Shown here: in pieces, positions 25,901 through 33,980 of the stretch
How positions within the stretch are numbered: the first letter of the stretch is position 1
Layout of the letters: each line of letters begins with the position of its first letter
Assembly (NCBI GenBank): GCA_017882455.1
Contig: JADGPL010000014.1
Location: forward strand, 1-64,000
DNA length: 64,000 bases
Origin: Solirubrobacteraceae bacterium
GTDB lineage: Bacteria > Actinomycetota > Thermoleophilia > Solirubrobacterales > Solirubrobacteraceae
Reading direction: 5' to 3'
Translations under genes and position numbers: made by a program
The notes under the pieces: generated by a model
Told to the model about the DNA's origin: nothing
Seen by the model: the letters and a program-made list of their open reading frames with translations, nothing else
The model's database searches: none

Positions 25901-26758
25901 CTAGGTCTCCGCGGGCGCCACCAGCAGCACCGAGCAGTGCGCCTCGCGCACCACCCTCCTGCTGACGCTGCCGATCGCCCTCAGGCCCTTGTGCCTGCGC
26001 GAGCCCATCACGATCAGCGACGCATCGGTCTCATCGGCGGCCTGGACGATCGCCTCGGCCGGGCTGTCGAGCTCGATGCGCACGTCGGCGGCGTCCTTGA
26101 GCGCGTCCCCGAGCGCGTCCACCTGCTCGGAGATGCGCGGCGGCCGCGTGCTCGACTCCACGTCCGTGGCGTGCAGCAGGACCACGCTCGAGCCGTGCGC
26201 GGCGGCCAGCCGTCGTGTCAGCCCGACCAGCTCGTCCGAGCCCTCCAGGCAGTCACTGGCAAGGAGGATGCGCTCGGCGAAGCTGTGCTCTCCGGGCGGG
26301 AGCCGGCGGCAGGCGAGCATCGGAACCGCGAGCTCCTTCAGCGCGGCGGCCGTGACGCCGTCCGCCAGCTTGCTGCCAAGCCATGAGGCCGCTGGCGCTC
26401 CCAGCGCGAGCAGGTCGTGCTCCCGCGCGCGCTCGAGGATGACCCGCGCGGCGGGCGCGCCGGGGTCGACGACCGCATCGCTCGGAACCTCGAGGCGCTC
26501 GGCGATCTGGGTTGCGCGCTCGAGCACCTGCTCGACCCGGGCCGGGCTGATCGCGGCCGTTCGGTAGGCGCCCGATCCGGTGACCGCCGTGACGGCCAGC
26601 AGCGTCAGATGACCCTCCGGGCCGGCGAGGATCCCCGCCTGCTCGACCGCCGCGAAGCTCTTGCGGGTGCCGTCCACGGCACAGAGGATGTTGGGGAAAA
26701 CAGGCTTGCCGGACGGGGGCCGGACAGGCTGTGACTGGAGCGCTCCTGTATCTGACAT
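25901..26758 (-). CDS. Tandem-domain universal stress protein
   Basis: A 285-residue protein with two UspA domains. The first spans about residues 20-150 (NILCAVDGTRKSFAAVE, then LLALGAPAASWLGS). The second spans about 160-285 and ends in VMGSRRHKGLRAIGSVSRRV, which keeps the G-2x-G-9x-G(S/T) ATP-binding pattern; the first domain's equivalent is degenerate. The two-domain layout is that of mycobacterial hypoxia-induced Usps such as Rv2623. The ATG at 26758 follows a -10-like TAGCTT by 7 bp (leaderless). It lies at the left edge of the dormancy/anaerobic gene set. Confidence 0.9.
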   Translation of the reverse strand: MSDTGALQSQPVRPPSGKPVFPNILCAVDGTRKSFAAVEQAGILAGPEGHLTLLAVTAVTGSGAYRTAAISPARVEQVLERATQIAERLEVPSDAVVDPGAPAARVILERAREHDLLALGAPAASWLGSKLADGVTAAALKELAVPMLACRRLPPGEHSFAERILLASDCLEGSDELVGLTRRLAAAHGSSVVLLHATDVESSTRPPRISEQVDALGDALKDAADVRIELDSPAEAIVQAADETDASLIVMGSRRHKGLRAIGSVSRRVVREAHCSVLLVAPAET

Positions 26759-26765
26759 GGCCCAG

Positions 26766-26860
26766 AAGCTATTCCCGCGGCCCCGCTCGCGGCATCCGTT
26801 GATTTCCGCAGCCTCACCGGCGGAATCCCGCGGGCCGGAGCGCGAGCGAGCCTGTAGGCT
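26766..26860. promoter_or_regulatory. Divergent leaderless promoters (Usp / small repeat protein)
   Basis: The 109-bp gap holds two -10-like boxes facing away from each other. TAGCTT on the minus strand (26766-26771) ends 7 bp before the Usp ATG. TAGGCT on the plus strand (26855-26860) ends 7 bp before the ATG at 26868. Neither start has a Shine-Dalgarno sequence, and no DosR-type 20-bp palindrome is visible in the gap. Confidence 0.45.
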
Positions 26861-26867
26861 GACCGCC

Positions 26868-27212
26868 ATGAGCGATCCCGCCGAACCCGCATCGATCTAC
26901 CACCTGTTCCTCGACATCGACGAGGTGCCCGTGACGGCCAGCGCGCTGCGCCTGCTCATCTCCGACGAGGCGCACGAGCCGGAGATCCGCAAGCTCGCCC
27001 GCGAGGTCCTGGCGGCGCTCGACGAGCTTCCCGACGACCAGGGGATGCTGACGGTCTCGCTCGCCCCGCAGCAGATGAAGATCACCCACAGCGCCGTGCG
27101 ACTGCTGCTCAACGACCTGCAGCGCGAGCAGGCCTCCGAGCGCGAGGTCCTGCGCGGGATCCTCGAGAAGCTGCCCGACGAACACACGATGCGCGCGATC
27201 GTGCTCGAGTAG
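26868..27212 (+). CDS. Small two-repeat helical protein, unknown function
   Basis: A 114-residue acidic protein. After residue 20 it consists of two related halves of about 45 residues: SALRLLISDEAHEPEI...LDELPDDQGMLTVSL and SAVRLLLNDLQREQAS...LEKLPDEHTMRAIVL. Both share an (A/V)LRLL start, a charged helix, an LP(D)D(E)x turn and a strand-like end. The pattern suggests an ancient internal duplication. I do not recognise the family. It is divergent from the Usp gene, and both appear leaderless, so it may share the stress regulon. Confidence 0.65.
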   Translation: MSDPAEPASIYHLFLDIDEVPVTASALRLLISDEAHEPEIRKLAREVLAALDELPDDQGMLTVSLAPQQMKITHSAVRLLLNDLQREQASEREVLRGILEKLPDEHTMRAIVLE

Positions 27213-27235
27213 CGAGCTGCAGCAGGCCGGGCGTC

Positions 27236-28867
27236 TCAGCTCGGCTCGGGAACCATCTCGATCGCGCCGCACGGGCACTCCTCGGCGCAGATGCCGCAGC
27301 CCTTGCAGTAGTCATAGTCGATCTCATAGCGCGCCCCCGGATCGAGCTTGATCACCGCGTTGTCCGGGCACAGGCCATAGCAGTTGTCGCATTCGAAGCA
27401 GTTGCCGCAGGAGAGGCAGCGCCTCGCCTCGAACAGGGCGTTCTCCGCGTCCAGGCCGAGCTGCACCTCGGCGAAGCTCGACTGGCGTCTGACCATCTCA
27501 AGGCGGGGGGCCACAGTCTTCGGCGCATCGGAGAAGTACCAGGTGTTCAGCCCCGCGAAGCTCGCCTCTTCGTGCTTGGTCGGGCCCGCCGCCACGGCGC
27601 TCCCGCGCAGCCATGCGTCGATGTTTCGCGCAGCCTTCTTGCCGTGGCCGACCCCGACCGTGACCGAGCGCTCCGCCGGCACCATGTCTCCGCCCGCGAA
27701 GATCCCGGGACGCCCGGTCATCATGCTCGCGTCCACCTTCACGACGCCATCCGCGACCTCGAGATCGGGAACGCCGTCGAGCAGTGACAGGTCCGCTTCC
27801 TGCCCGAGCGCCAACACGAGCGAGTCGGACTCGAGCTGCTCGAGCTCGCCCGTCGGCTGGGGGAACCCCGTCTCGTCGAGCTCCATGCGCTCGAGCGTGA
27901 GCGTGCCATCCTCGCCCGCGCTCTTGATCGTCGAGAGCCACTTCATCACCACGCCCTCCTCGAGGGCTTCCTGCAGCTCGAACTCGTGGGCTCCCATCTG
28001 CTCCTGCGTGCGCCTGTAGACGACGATCGCGTCGCTCGCTCCCAGGCGCTTGGCCGTGCGCGCCGCGTCCATCGCCGTGTTGCCGCCGCCGTAGATGACC
28101 ACGCGCCGCCCGAGCAGGGGCCTCTCCTCCCCCTCCATGCTGCGCAGCAGCGAGACGGCGTCAAGTATGTGCGCGGCCTCGCCCGCCGGGATGTAGGCGC
28201 GCCTGCCTATGTGCGCGCCCACAGCCAGGAACGCCGCATCGAACGCTCCCTCATCGATCTCATCCTGGATGTCCGCCACCTTGTGGTCGCACTCGAGCGT
28301 CACGCCGAGCGCGAGGATCCGGTCGATCTCCGCCTGCAGCACGTCGCGCGGGAGCCTGTAGGCGGGGATGCCGAAGCGCATCATGCCCCCGGGCAGCGGT
28401 CCCGCGTCGCGGATCACGACCTCGTGCCCGAGCCGCGCGAGGTGGTAGGCCGCCGAGAGCCCCGACGGTCCCGCGCCGACCACCAGCACGCGCTTGCCCG
28501 AGGGCTCGGCGTCGGCTTGGACGGTCCATCCCTGCTCGATCGCCTGGTCGCCGAGGAAGCGCTCCACCGAGTTGATCCCGACCGCCTCGTCCAGCTCGGC
28601 GCGGTTGCACACGGTCGTGCAGGGGTGGTAGCAGACGCGGCCCATCACCGCCGGGAAGGGGTTGTCCTGCACGATCTGGCGCCACGCGTCCTCGTAGCGT
28701 CCCTCCTCGGCGTGGTAGAGCCAGGCCTGGATGTTCTCGCCCGCGGGACAGCCCTTGTTGCAGGGCGGCAGGCGATCGACGTACACCGGGCGTTCGTCAC
28801 GCCATGCGCCCGTCTTGTTGGCCAGGCTCGAGCCCACGTCCAGCGTGATCGCAAAGGGCTTGTCCAT
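27236..28867 (-). CDS. GltD-like NAD(P)H:ferredoxin oxidoreductase subunit with C-terminal 2[4Fe-4S] domain
   Basis: A 543-residue flavoprotein. The N-terminal Fer4_20-type domain carries CNKGC and CYHPCTTVC clusters (about residues 36-90). Next come an FAD-binding GAGPSGLSAAYHLA (about 130), a second nucleotide-binding GGGNTAMDAART (about 260), and GDMVPAERSVTVGVG at the FAD end. The C-terminus adds two ferredoxin clusters, CLSCGNC...CYGLCP and CKGCGICAEECP. Its ATG shares a base with the porB stop (TGATG), so it is the fourth subunit of the 2-oxoacid oxidoreductase operon. It replaces the small PorD ferredoxin and probably links reduced ferredoxin to NAD(P)H. Confidence 0.88.
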   Translation of the reverse strand: MDKPFAITLDVGSSLANKTGAWRDERPVYVDRLPPCNKGCPAGENIQAWLYHAEEGRYEDAWRQIVQDNPFPAVMGRVCYHPCTTVCNRAELDEAVGINSVERFLGDQAIEQGWTVQADAEPSGKRVLVVGAGPSGLSAAYHLARLGHEVVIRDAGPLPGGMMRFGIPAYRLPRDVLQAEIDRILALGVTLECDHKVADIQDEIDEGAFDAAFLAVGAHIGRRAYIPAGEAAHILDAVSLLRSMEGEERPLLGRRVVIYGGGNTAMDAARTAKRLGASDAIVVYRRTQEQMGAHEFELQEALEEGVVMKWLSTIKSAGEDGTLTLERMELDETGFPQPTGELEQLESDSLVLALGQEADLSLLDGVPDLEVADGVVKVDASMMTGRPGIFAGGDMVPAERSVTVGVGHGKKAARNIDAWLRGSAVAAGPTKHEEASFAGLNTWYFSDAPKTVAPRLEMVRRQSSFAEVQLGLDAENALFEARRCLSCGNCFECDNCYGLCPDNAVIKLDPGARYEIDYDYCKGCGICAEECPCGAIEMVPEPS

Positions 28868-29853
28868 CACAGAAGCCCGTAGCGCTCGATGTTGCGATCC
28901 GCGATCGCCTGGATGTGCGCGAGCACGTCCTCTCGCCGGTTCGGCTTGAAGAGATGCGAGTAGCGCCCCTGCAGCTTCAGGTACTCCTCCACCGGCCTGC
29001 GGCGGCGGATCTTGGAGACCGCGCTGACGTGACCGAGCTCGGCCTCGAACACCGGGAACAGGCCCGTCTCCTTGGCCAGGCGCGCCACCTTGATGCTGTC
29101 CGCCGCCGCGCAGCTCCACCCGAGCGGGCAGGTGACGAGGATGTGCAGGTAGCGCGCGCCGTGCAGCTCCATCGCGCGCTCCACCTTCGCCTCCACGTCG
29201 CGCAGGTCCGCGATCGTGGCCGTGGCCACATAGGGGATGTCGTGGGCCATCGCGATCCGCGCCATGTCCTTGCCCTGGCCGAACACGTTGCCCGGCTCCG
29301 CGCCCACCGCCTGCGTGGTCATCGTGCGCGCCGCCGGCGGGGTCGAGCCCGAGCGCTGCACCCCCGTGTTCATGTAGGCCTCGTTGTCGTAACAGATGTA
29401 GAGCACGTCGTCGTTTCGCTCGAACATCCCCGACAGGCACGCCATGCCGATGTCCACCGTGCCGCCGTCCCCCCCCTGCCCGATCACACGCACGTCGCTG
29501 CGGCCCTTCACCTTCAGCGCCGCCGCGATGCCCGTCGCGACAGAGGGCGCGTTGGCGAACAGCGAGTGCAGCCACGGCATCTGCCACGAGGACTCCGGAT
29601 AGGGGGTCGAGAAGACCTCCAGGCAGCCCGTGGCGTTCGCCGCGATCAGCTGCCCACTCGTGGCGCGCATCGCCGCGTCGAGCGCGTAGCGGGCGCCGAG
29701 CGCCTCCCCGCAGCCCTGGCAGGCGCGGTGGCCCTTGGTGATCGAGTTGCTGCGATTGGGGTCCGCCTGCACCGACGAGAGCTCCGGATCGAGCAGCCGG
29801 TTGCCGGCCGCGTGAGAGCCCACCTGGTAGAACTTGATCGGCCGGCTCGCCAT
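28867..29853 (-). CDS. porB: 2-oxoacid:ferredoxin oxidoreductase, beta subunit
   Basis: A 328-residue thiamine-diphosphate subunit. TPP/Mg-binding segments are GGDGGTVDIGM and YDNEAYMNTG. The cysteines of CQGCGE (about 43-48) and of the TCPLGWSC segment can ligate the [4Fe-4S] cluster found in PorB. ANATGCLEVFSTPYPESSW is typical of pyruvate oxidoreductases rather than the 2-oxoglutarate group, so pyruvate is the likely substrate. It is preceded by porA (3-bp gap) and overlaps the GltD-like gene. Confidence 0.9.
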   Translation of the reverse strand: MASRPIKFYQVGSHAAGNRLLDPELSSVQADPNRSNSITKGHRACQGCGEALGARYALDAAMRATSGQLIAANATGCLEVFSTPYPESSWQMPWLHSLFANAPSVATGIAAALKVKGRSDVRVIGQGGDGGTVDIGMACLSGMFERNDDVLYICYDNEAYMNTGVQRSGSTPPAARTMTTQAVGAEPGNVFGQGKDMARIAMAHDIPYVATATIADLRDVEAKVERAMELHGARYLHILVTCPLGWSCAAADSIKVARLAKETGLFPVFEAELGHVSAVSKIRRRRPVEEYLKLQGRYSHLFKPNRREDVLAHIQAIADRNIERYGLL

Positions 29854-29856
29854 CCC

Positions 29857-31110
29857 CTACACCGGCCCCGCGGCAACCGTGCCGATGTCGCGCAGCATGT
29901 TCTCGGCGGGCGGGCCCGAGCGGCGCGTGGCCCGCGTGCGCTCCAGCTCGCGCTCGACCAGCTCGACGTTGAGATCGAGGAAGCTCATCTGCTCGAGGCG
30001 CTCCTCGAAGGCGTCCTCCAGCAGCCCCACGAGCGAGGCCGTCGTGATCGGGCGCCCGCCGAGGCCCGCGATCACCGTGTGCACGCGCGCCGCCCCGTGC
30101 GGCAGCGCGGTCTGGACGTTCTCCGAGAGGATCCCGCCGACGCCCAGCGCGAGAGCCTTCTCGATCACGACCACCCTCGCCGCGCCCGCCAGCGCCTCGC
30201 GCACCGCCGCGAGCGGGAACGGCCGGAAGGCCTTGACCCCCACCGCGCCCACCTTCACGCCGCGATCACGCAGCTCGTCGACCGCGTCCTCGATCGTGCC
30301 GAGGACCGAGCCCAGCGCCACCACGATCGTCTCGGCCTCCTCGCAGCGGTAGCCGCGCAGCAGGCCGTCCTGCTGGCGTCCGAGCACGTCGCCCAGCTCG
30401 CCTGAGAGCTCGGGGATCGTCTCGAGCGCCTGCAGCTGCTTGACGTGGGCCAGGTACTTGACCTCGGTGAAGGCCTCCGGGCCGACCATCGCCCCGATCG
30501 TCACCGGCTCGTCCGGGTCGAGCACCTGGCGCGGCTCGTAGGCCGGCAGGAACTCGTCCACCTGCTCCTGGCTCGGCAGGTCGATGCGCTCGTAGGCGTG
30601 CGTGAGGATGAAGCCGTCCATGCACACCATCACCGGCAGCGAGAGCTCCTCCGCCAGGCGGAAGGCGAGCAGGTGGGTGTCCACCGCCTCCTGGTTGGAC
30701 TCCACGTAGAGCTGCAGCCAGCCCGAGTCGCGCTGGGACATCGAGTCCGAGTGGTCGTTCCAGATGTTGATCGGGGCGCCGATCGCGCGGTTGGCCACCG
30801 TCATCACGATCGGCAGGCCGAGGCCCGAGGCGTTGTAGAGCGCCTCCGCCATGTACAACAGGCCCTGGCTCGCCGTCGCCGTATACGTGCGCGCGCCCGT
30901 CGCCGAGGCGCCGATCGCCACCGACATCGCCGCGTACTCAGACTCCACGTTCACGAACTCGCACGGCGCTATCTCCTCTGCCTTGACCATCGCCGAGAGC
31001 GCCTCCACGATGTGCGTCTGGGGCGAGATCGGGTAGGCCGGGATGACCTCCGGGCGACACAGGGCCACCGCCCGCGCGACCGCCCGCGATCCCTCGAGCT
31101 GCTCAAGCAT
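29857..31110 (-). CDS. porA: 2-oxoacid:ferredoxin oxidoreductase, alpha subunit
   Basis: A 417-residue subunit with the substrate-binding AYPISPQTHIVEAL and FVNVESEYAAMSVAIGAS (about residues 25-63). These are followed by TATASQGLLYMAEALYNASG, INIWNDHSDSM and the alpha C-terminal domain (VVIEKALALGVGG). The sequence order matches PorA of four-subunit pyruvate:ferredoxin oxidoreductases. The enzyme oxidatively decarboxylates pyruvate to acetyl-CoA with reduction of ferredoxin. The ATG at 31110 overlaps porC by 8 bp. Confidence 0.9.
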   Translation of the reverse strand: MLEQLEGSRAVARAVALCRPEVIPAYPISPQTHIVEALSAMVKAEEIAPCEFVNVESEYAAMSVAIGASATGARTYTATASQGLLYMAEALYNASGLGLPIVMTVANRAIGAPINIWNDHSDSMSQRDSGWLQLYVESNQEAVDTHLLAFRLAEELSLPVMVCMDGFILTHAYERIDLPSQEQVDEFLPAYEPRQVLDPDEPVTIGAMVGPEAFTEVKYLAHVKQLQALETIPELSGELGDVLGRQQDGLLRGYRCEEAETIVVALGSVLGTIEDAVDELRDRGVKVGAVGVKAFRPFPLAAVREALAGAARVVVIEKALALGVGGILSENVQTALPHGAARVHTVIAGLGGRPITTASLVGLLEDAFEERLEQMSFLDLNVELVERELERTRATRRSGPPAENMLRDIGTVAAGPV

Positions 31111-31693
31111 GAGGTGAGACCTCCAGCTCGTGGCGCTTCTCGAGCACGTGCTCGAAGCAGGCCCTGGTCGCGGCCGCGTTGCCCTCCGCGACCGCTCCCT
31201 TGAAGCGCTCGGAGATCGCCGCCACGACCGCCGCGAGCGAGACTATCCCCGTGAGCGCCGCCAGGCCGCCCAGCAGCGCGGCGTTGGGGCGCAGCTGGCC
31301 GAGCTGGGCGCGGCAGATGTCCCCCGCCGGAACGCTCAGCAGGCGCTCGTGCTGGAAGTCCCGCGTCCACTCTCCGAGGCCCAGCTCGTCGAACGTGCGC
31401 GCCGAGTTGATCAGCACGTAGCCGTCACGGCGCAGCCCCCCGAACACGTCCACCTGGTGCAGAAGCGTCGGGTCCTGCACGATCAGCGCGTCCGGCTCGG
31501 AGACGGGCTCGCGCGTGCGGATCGGGCTGTCCGCGATGCGGCAGAACGACACCACCGGCGCACCCGTGCGCTCCGAGCCAAAGCTCGGGAACGCCTGGGC
31601 GTGTCTGCCCTCCTTGAAGGCCGCCAGCGACAGCAGCTCTGCGGCCGTCACCACGCCCTGTCCGCCACGGCCGTGAATGCGCACCTGGAACAC
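31103..31693 (-). CDS. porC: 2-oxoacid:ferredoxin oxidoreductase, gamma subunit
   Basis: A 196-residue gamma subunit beginning FQVRIHGRGGQGVVTAAELL, the family signature. AFPSFGSERTGAPVVSFCR follows, as expected for PorC. The GTG start at 31693 is the first codon of the family pattern. It opens the operon porC-porA-porB-GltD-like. The upstream DUF779 gene is co-directional, 12 bp away, so it may be the true first gene of the transcript. Confidence 0.9.
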   Translation of the reverse strand: MFQVRIHGRGGQGVVTAAELLSLAAFKEGRHAQAFPSFGSERTGAPVVSFCRIADSPIRTREPVSEPDALIVQDPTLLHQVDVFGGLRRDGYVLINSARTFDELGLGEWTRDFQHERLLSVPAGDICRAQLGQLRPNAALLGGLAALTGIVSLAAVVAAISERFKGAVAEGNAAATRACFEHVLEKRHELEVSPHA

Positions 31694-31705
31694 GCCGCTG
31701 CGCCC

Positions 31706-32038
31706 CTACTCGCCCGCCGCAGAGGGCGTGCGTGTCACGAGGTGCGCGTCCGGCAGCGACAGCGAGAAGCCCTGCGCCGGTCCGGCGCCCACGTCGATCA
31801 GGAAGCTAGGTCGCCCCCAGCGGTCGTACTGCTCGCGGTCCACGTAGAAGGATGCGCCGGCGAGCTCGCCGAGGAGCAGGTCGTTGGCGCCCGTGAGAAG
31901 CTCGCCGCGCTGCAGGCAGATCGGGGAGGTGCCGTCACAGCAGCCCCCCGACTGGAAGATCTCGAGCGGGCCGCGATCCGCGCTCAAGCGCTCGAGCAGA
32001 TCGATCGCCGCGGGGGTGGCTGTGAGGGTGGCCGGCAT
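31706..32038 (-). CDS. DUF779 domain protein
   Basis: A 110-residue protein with the DUF779 hallmark SGGCCDGTSPICL (two adjacent Cys, then a third) and VDREQYDRWGRPSFLIDVGAG. The start at 32038 is preferred over an in-frame start 39 bp upstream. DUF779 genes usually accompany NAD-dependent aldehyde dehydrogenases of the ExaC/AldA type. Here such a gene lies at 37.6-39.1 kb, beyond the hydrogenase operon. It probably works with that enzyme or binds a metal; the biochemical role is not known. Confidence 0.85.
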   Translation of the reverse strand: MPATLTATPAAIDLLERLSADRGPLEIFQSGGCCDGTSPICLQRGELLTGANDLLLGELAGASFYVDREQYDRWGRPSFLIDVGAGPAQGFSLSLPDAHLVTRTPSAAGE

Positions 32039-32119
32039 CCTCACTCCAGTCCAGCAGCCGCCGCCCACGCGCTGCATCCGTGCAAAGCCGCAGCGGGGCT
32101 GAGTCGTTGCCCGTGTCCG

Positions 32120-32662
32120 CTACCCGGACAGCCTGCGCGCGTCGCGCAGCACCGCCTCGAGCAGCGGGGCGATCGCCGCCCGCACCGGCTCCGAGAGCCC
32201 GCTGCCGGCATCGAAGCGCTGCCCCTCCACGCCGTGGAGGATCACGCGCGCGGGGAGGCGGTGGAGGGTCCGCGCGAGCTCGATCGCGCCCGCCACATCC
32301 ACCGCATGCGTCGAGGAGGAGCTGCGCATCTCGGTGGGGATCGCCTGCTCGGAGGCGTCCACGCGATACAGGGTGCCCGCGCGCGCGCCCGAGTGGATCG
32401 CGTCCACGATCACCGCAGCGCCGTAGCCCTCCCACGCTTCGAGCAGGCCGAGCGTCTCGAGCTCGTGCTCGCGCACGGCCAGATCACGGGCGCCGTCCAG
32501 GGCGCGCAGGCGGCGAGCCACCTCGAGGCCGGCGTCATCGTCGTGGCGCAGGGCGTTGCCCACGCCGATCACCACCACCGACGCTGTGCCGCTCCCACGC
32601 GTCTGCCCACCGCTCCCACGCGTCTGCCCTCGCCCCCGGGGCGGGGCCGCACCCTCACCCAC
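32120..32662 (-). CDS. [NiFe]-hydrogenase maturation endopeptidase
   Basis: A 180-residue HycI/HyaD-type protease that trims the large-subunit C-terminus after nickel insertion. The nickel-sensing first motif is [17 protein letters not shown] (Asp near 45), followed by [13 protein letters not shown] and IVDAIHSG, which holds the second metal ligand. The last conserved His is probably in ILHGVEGQ. The start at 32662 (GTG) overlaps the large-subunit gene by 8 bp. The first 25 residues are low complexity (GQTRGSG twice) and an internal start at the VVVIG codons is possible. It is the last gene of the hydrogenase operon. Confidence 0.88.
   Translation of the reverse strand: MGEGAAPPRGRGQTRGSGGQTRGSGTASVVVIGVGNALRHDDDAGLEVARRLRALDGARDLAVREHELETLGLLEAWEGYGAAVIVDAIHSGARAGTLYRVDASEQAIPTEMRSSSSTHAVDVAGAIELARTLHRLPARVILHGVEGQRFDAGSGLSEPVRAAIAPLLEAVLRDARRLSG
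32590..32629. repeat. 21-bp direct repeat in the hydrogenase protease N-terminus
   Basis: Two copies of CGCTCCCACGCGTCTGCCC begin at 32590 and 32611, 21 bp apart, so the duplication keeps frame. On the coding strand it encodes GQTRGSG twice, just before the catalytic core of the maturation protease. Confidence 0.8.
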
Positions 32663-33980
32663 GCTCGACGGTCAGCTCGAGGAAGTGGGTCGCGCAGGAG
32701 ATGCAGGGATCGTGGTTGCGGATCGCCTGCTCGCAGCGCAGCGAGAGCTGCTCGTCGGGAAGGTCGAGATCTCTTTCGACCACCGCGCGCAGGTCCTCCT
32801 CGATCGCGAGCTGGTTCTGAGAGGTCGGCGGCACGATCCTGGCGTCGAGGATCGTCCCGTCCTCGTCGATCTCATAGCGGTGGTAGAGCAGCCCGCGCGG
32901 AGCCTCGGTCGCGCCGTGGCCGACCGCGCGCCGCGGCGTGACCTCGACGGCCGGCGCGTCGGGCTCCTCATAGGCTTCGATCAGCGCGAGCGCTTCGTCG
33001 CTGGCCTGGACCAGCTCGACCGCGCGCACCACGATGCTCTGGAAGGGGTTGGTGCAGAGCGGCCCGAGACCGGCCTCACCCGCCGCCTCGCGCGCCAGCG
33101 GCCGCAGCTGCGCGTGGGAGAGCCCGTAGCGAGCGAGGGGACCCGTCAGGTAGGAGCCGCGCTCGCGCAGGCGCGCGTGCAGGGCATTGGAGTGCTCCAC
33201 GTGCTCCTCCACCACGTGCTCGTCGAACTCGCCCGGCGCGATGTCAAGGCCGGCGTCCGAGCGGATCCTGCCGCGGTCGATCGGGTAGGAGCCGGGGTCG
33301 GGGTCAGACAGCGCGAGCAGCTCGGGGGTGCGCTCGACCTCCGGGAATGGCAGCTCGGCCGCCCAGCCGACGGTCGCGAGCGCCGTCTCTCGCGCGCGCT
33401 CCAGCGGCTCCAGCAGCGTGCGCAGCTGCACGCGGGTCGGGGCCTTGTAGAAGCCGCCCACGCGCACGTTGATCGGGTGCACCTCGCGCCCGCCCACGAC
33501 CGCCATCAGGGCGTTGCCCGCCTTCTTCATCTGCAGGCCCTGTTCGACGATCCCCGCGTGGTCGCGCGCCATCTCCACCGCTCCCGGATAGCCGAGGAAG
33601 TCGGGGGCGTGGAGCATGTACACGTGCAGGCTGTGGCTCTCGATCCACTCGCCGCAGTACAGGAGCCTGCGCAGGTCCCGCAGCGGGCCCTCGTCGATCG
33701 TGACGCCGCACGCGTCCTCCATCGCCCGCACCGCGCTCATCTGGTACGCCACCGGGCAGATCCCGCAGATCCGCGCCGTCAGATCCGGCGCCTCGGTGAA
33801 GGCGCGCCCGCGCAGGAACGCCTCGAAGAAGCGCGGCGGCTCGTAGATGCGCAGTTTCACATCCTCGACGGTGCGGCCGTCGAGCCTCACGTACATCGCG
33901 CCCTCGCCCTCGACCCGGGCGAGATAGTCCGTGCGGATGATGCGGGTCTCGCCGCCCTGCGTGCCCCCGTCGGCGCTCAT
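32655..33980 (-). CDS. [NiFe]-hydrogenase large subunit (group 3b-like)
   Basis: A 441-residue catalytic subunit. The N-terminal nickel motif is RICGICP (Cys 72 and 75). The C-terminal motif is DPCISCATH (Cys 426 and 429), and the nine residues after the His (432) are the peptide the maturation protease removes. The size and neighbours (small subunit, FAD/NAD(P) subunit, double-ferredoxin subunit) match the cytoplasmic bidirectional NADP-linked group 3b enzyme, also called sulfhydrogenase. The ATG at 33980 overlaps the small-subunit stop by ATGA. It can oxidise H2 or evolve it from NAD(P)H. The direction in vivo is inference. Confidence 0.93.
   Translation of the reverse strand: MSADGGTQGGETRIIRTDYLARVEGEGAMYVRLDGRTVEDVKLRIYEPPRFFEAFLRGRAFTEAPDLTARICGICPVAYQMSAVRAMEDACGVTIDEGPLRDLRRLLYCGEWIESHSLHVYMLHAPDFLGYPGAVEMARDHAGIVEQGLQMKKAGNALMAVVGGREVHPINVRVGGFYKAPTRVQLRTLLEPLERARETALATVGWAAELPFPEVERTPELLALSDPDPGSYPIDRGRIRSDAGLDIAPGEFDEHVVEEHVEHSNALHARLRERGSYLTGPLARYGLSHAQLRPLAREAAGEAGLGPLCTNPFQSIVVRAVELVQASDEALALIEAYEEPDAPAVEVTPRRAVGHGATEAPRGLLYHRYEIDEDGTILDARIVPPTSQNQLAIEEDLRAVVERDLDLPDEQLSLRCEQAIRNHDPCISCATHFLELTVERG

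Noticed and set aside
27236-29587. Single 783-codon protein extending the GltD-like gene into porB
   Set aside because: The N-terminal part is antisense-like/out-of-frame sequence over porB. The natural ATG at 28867 shares a base with the porB stop.
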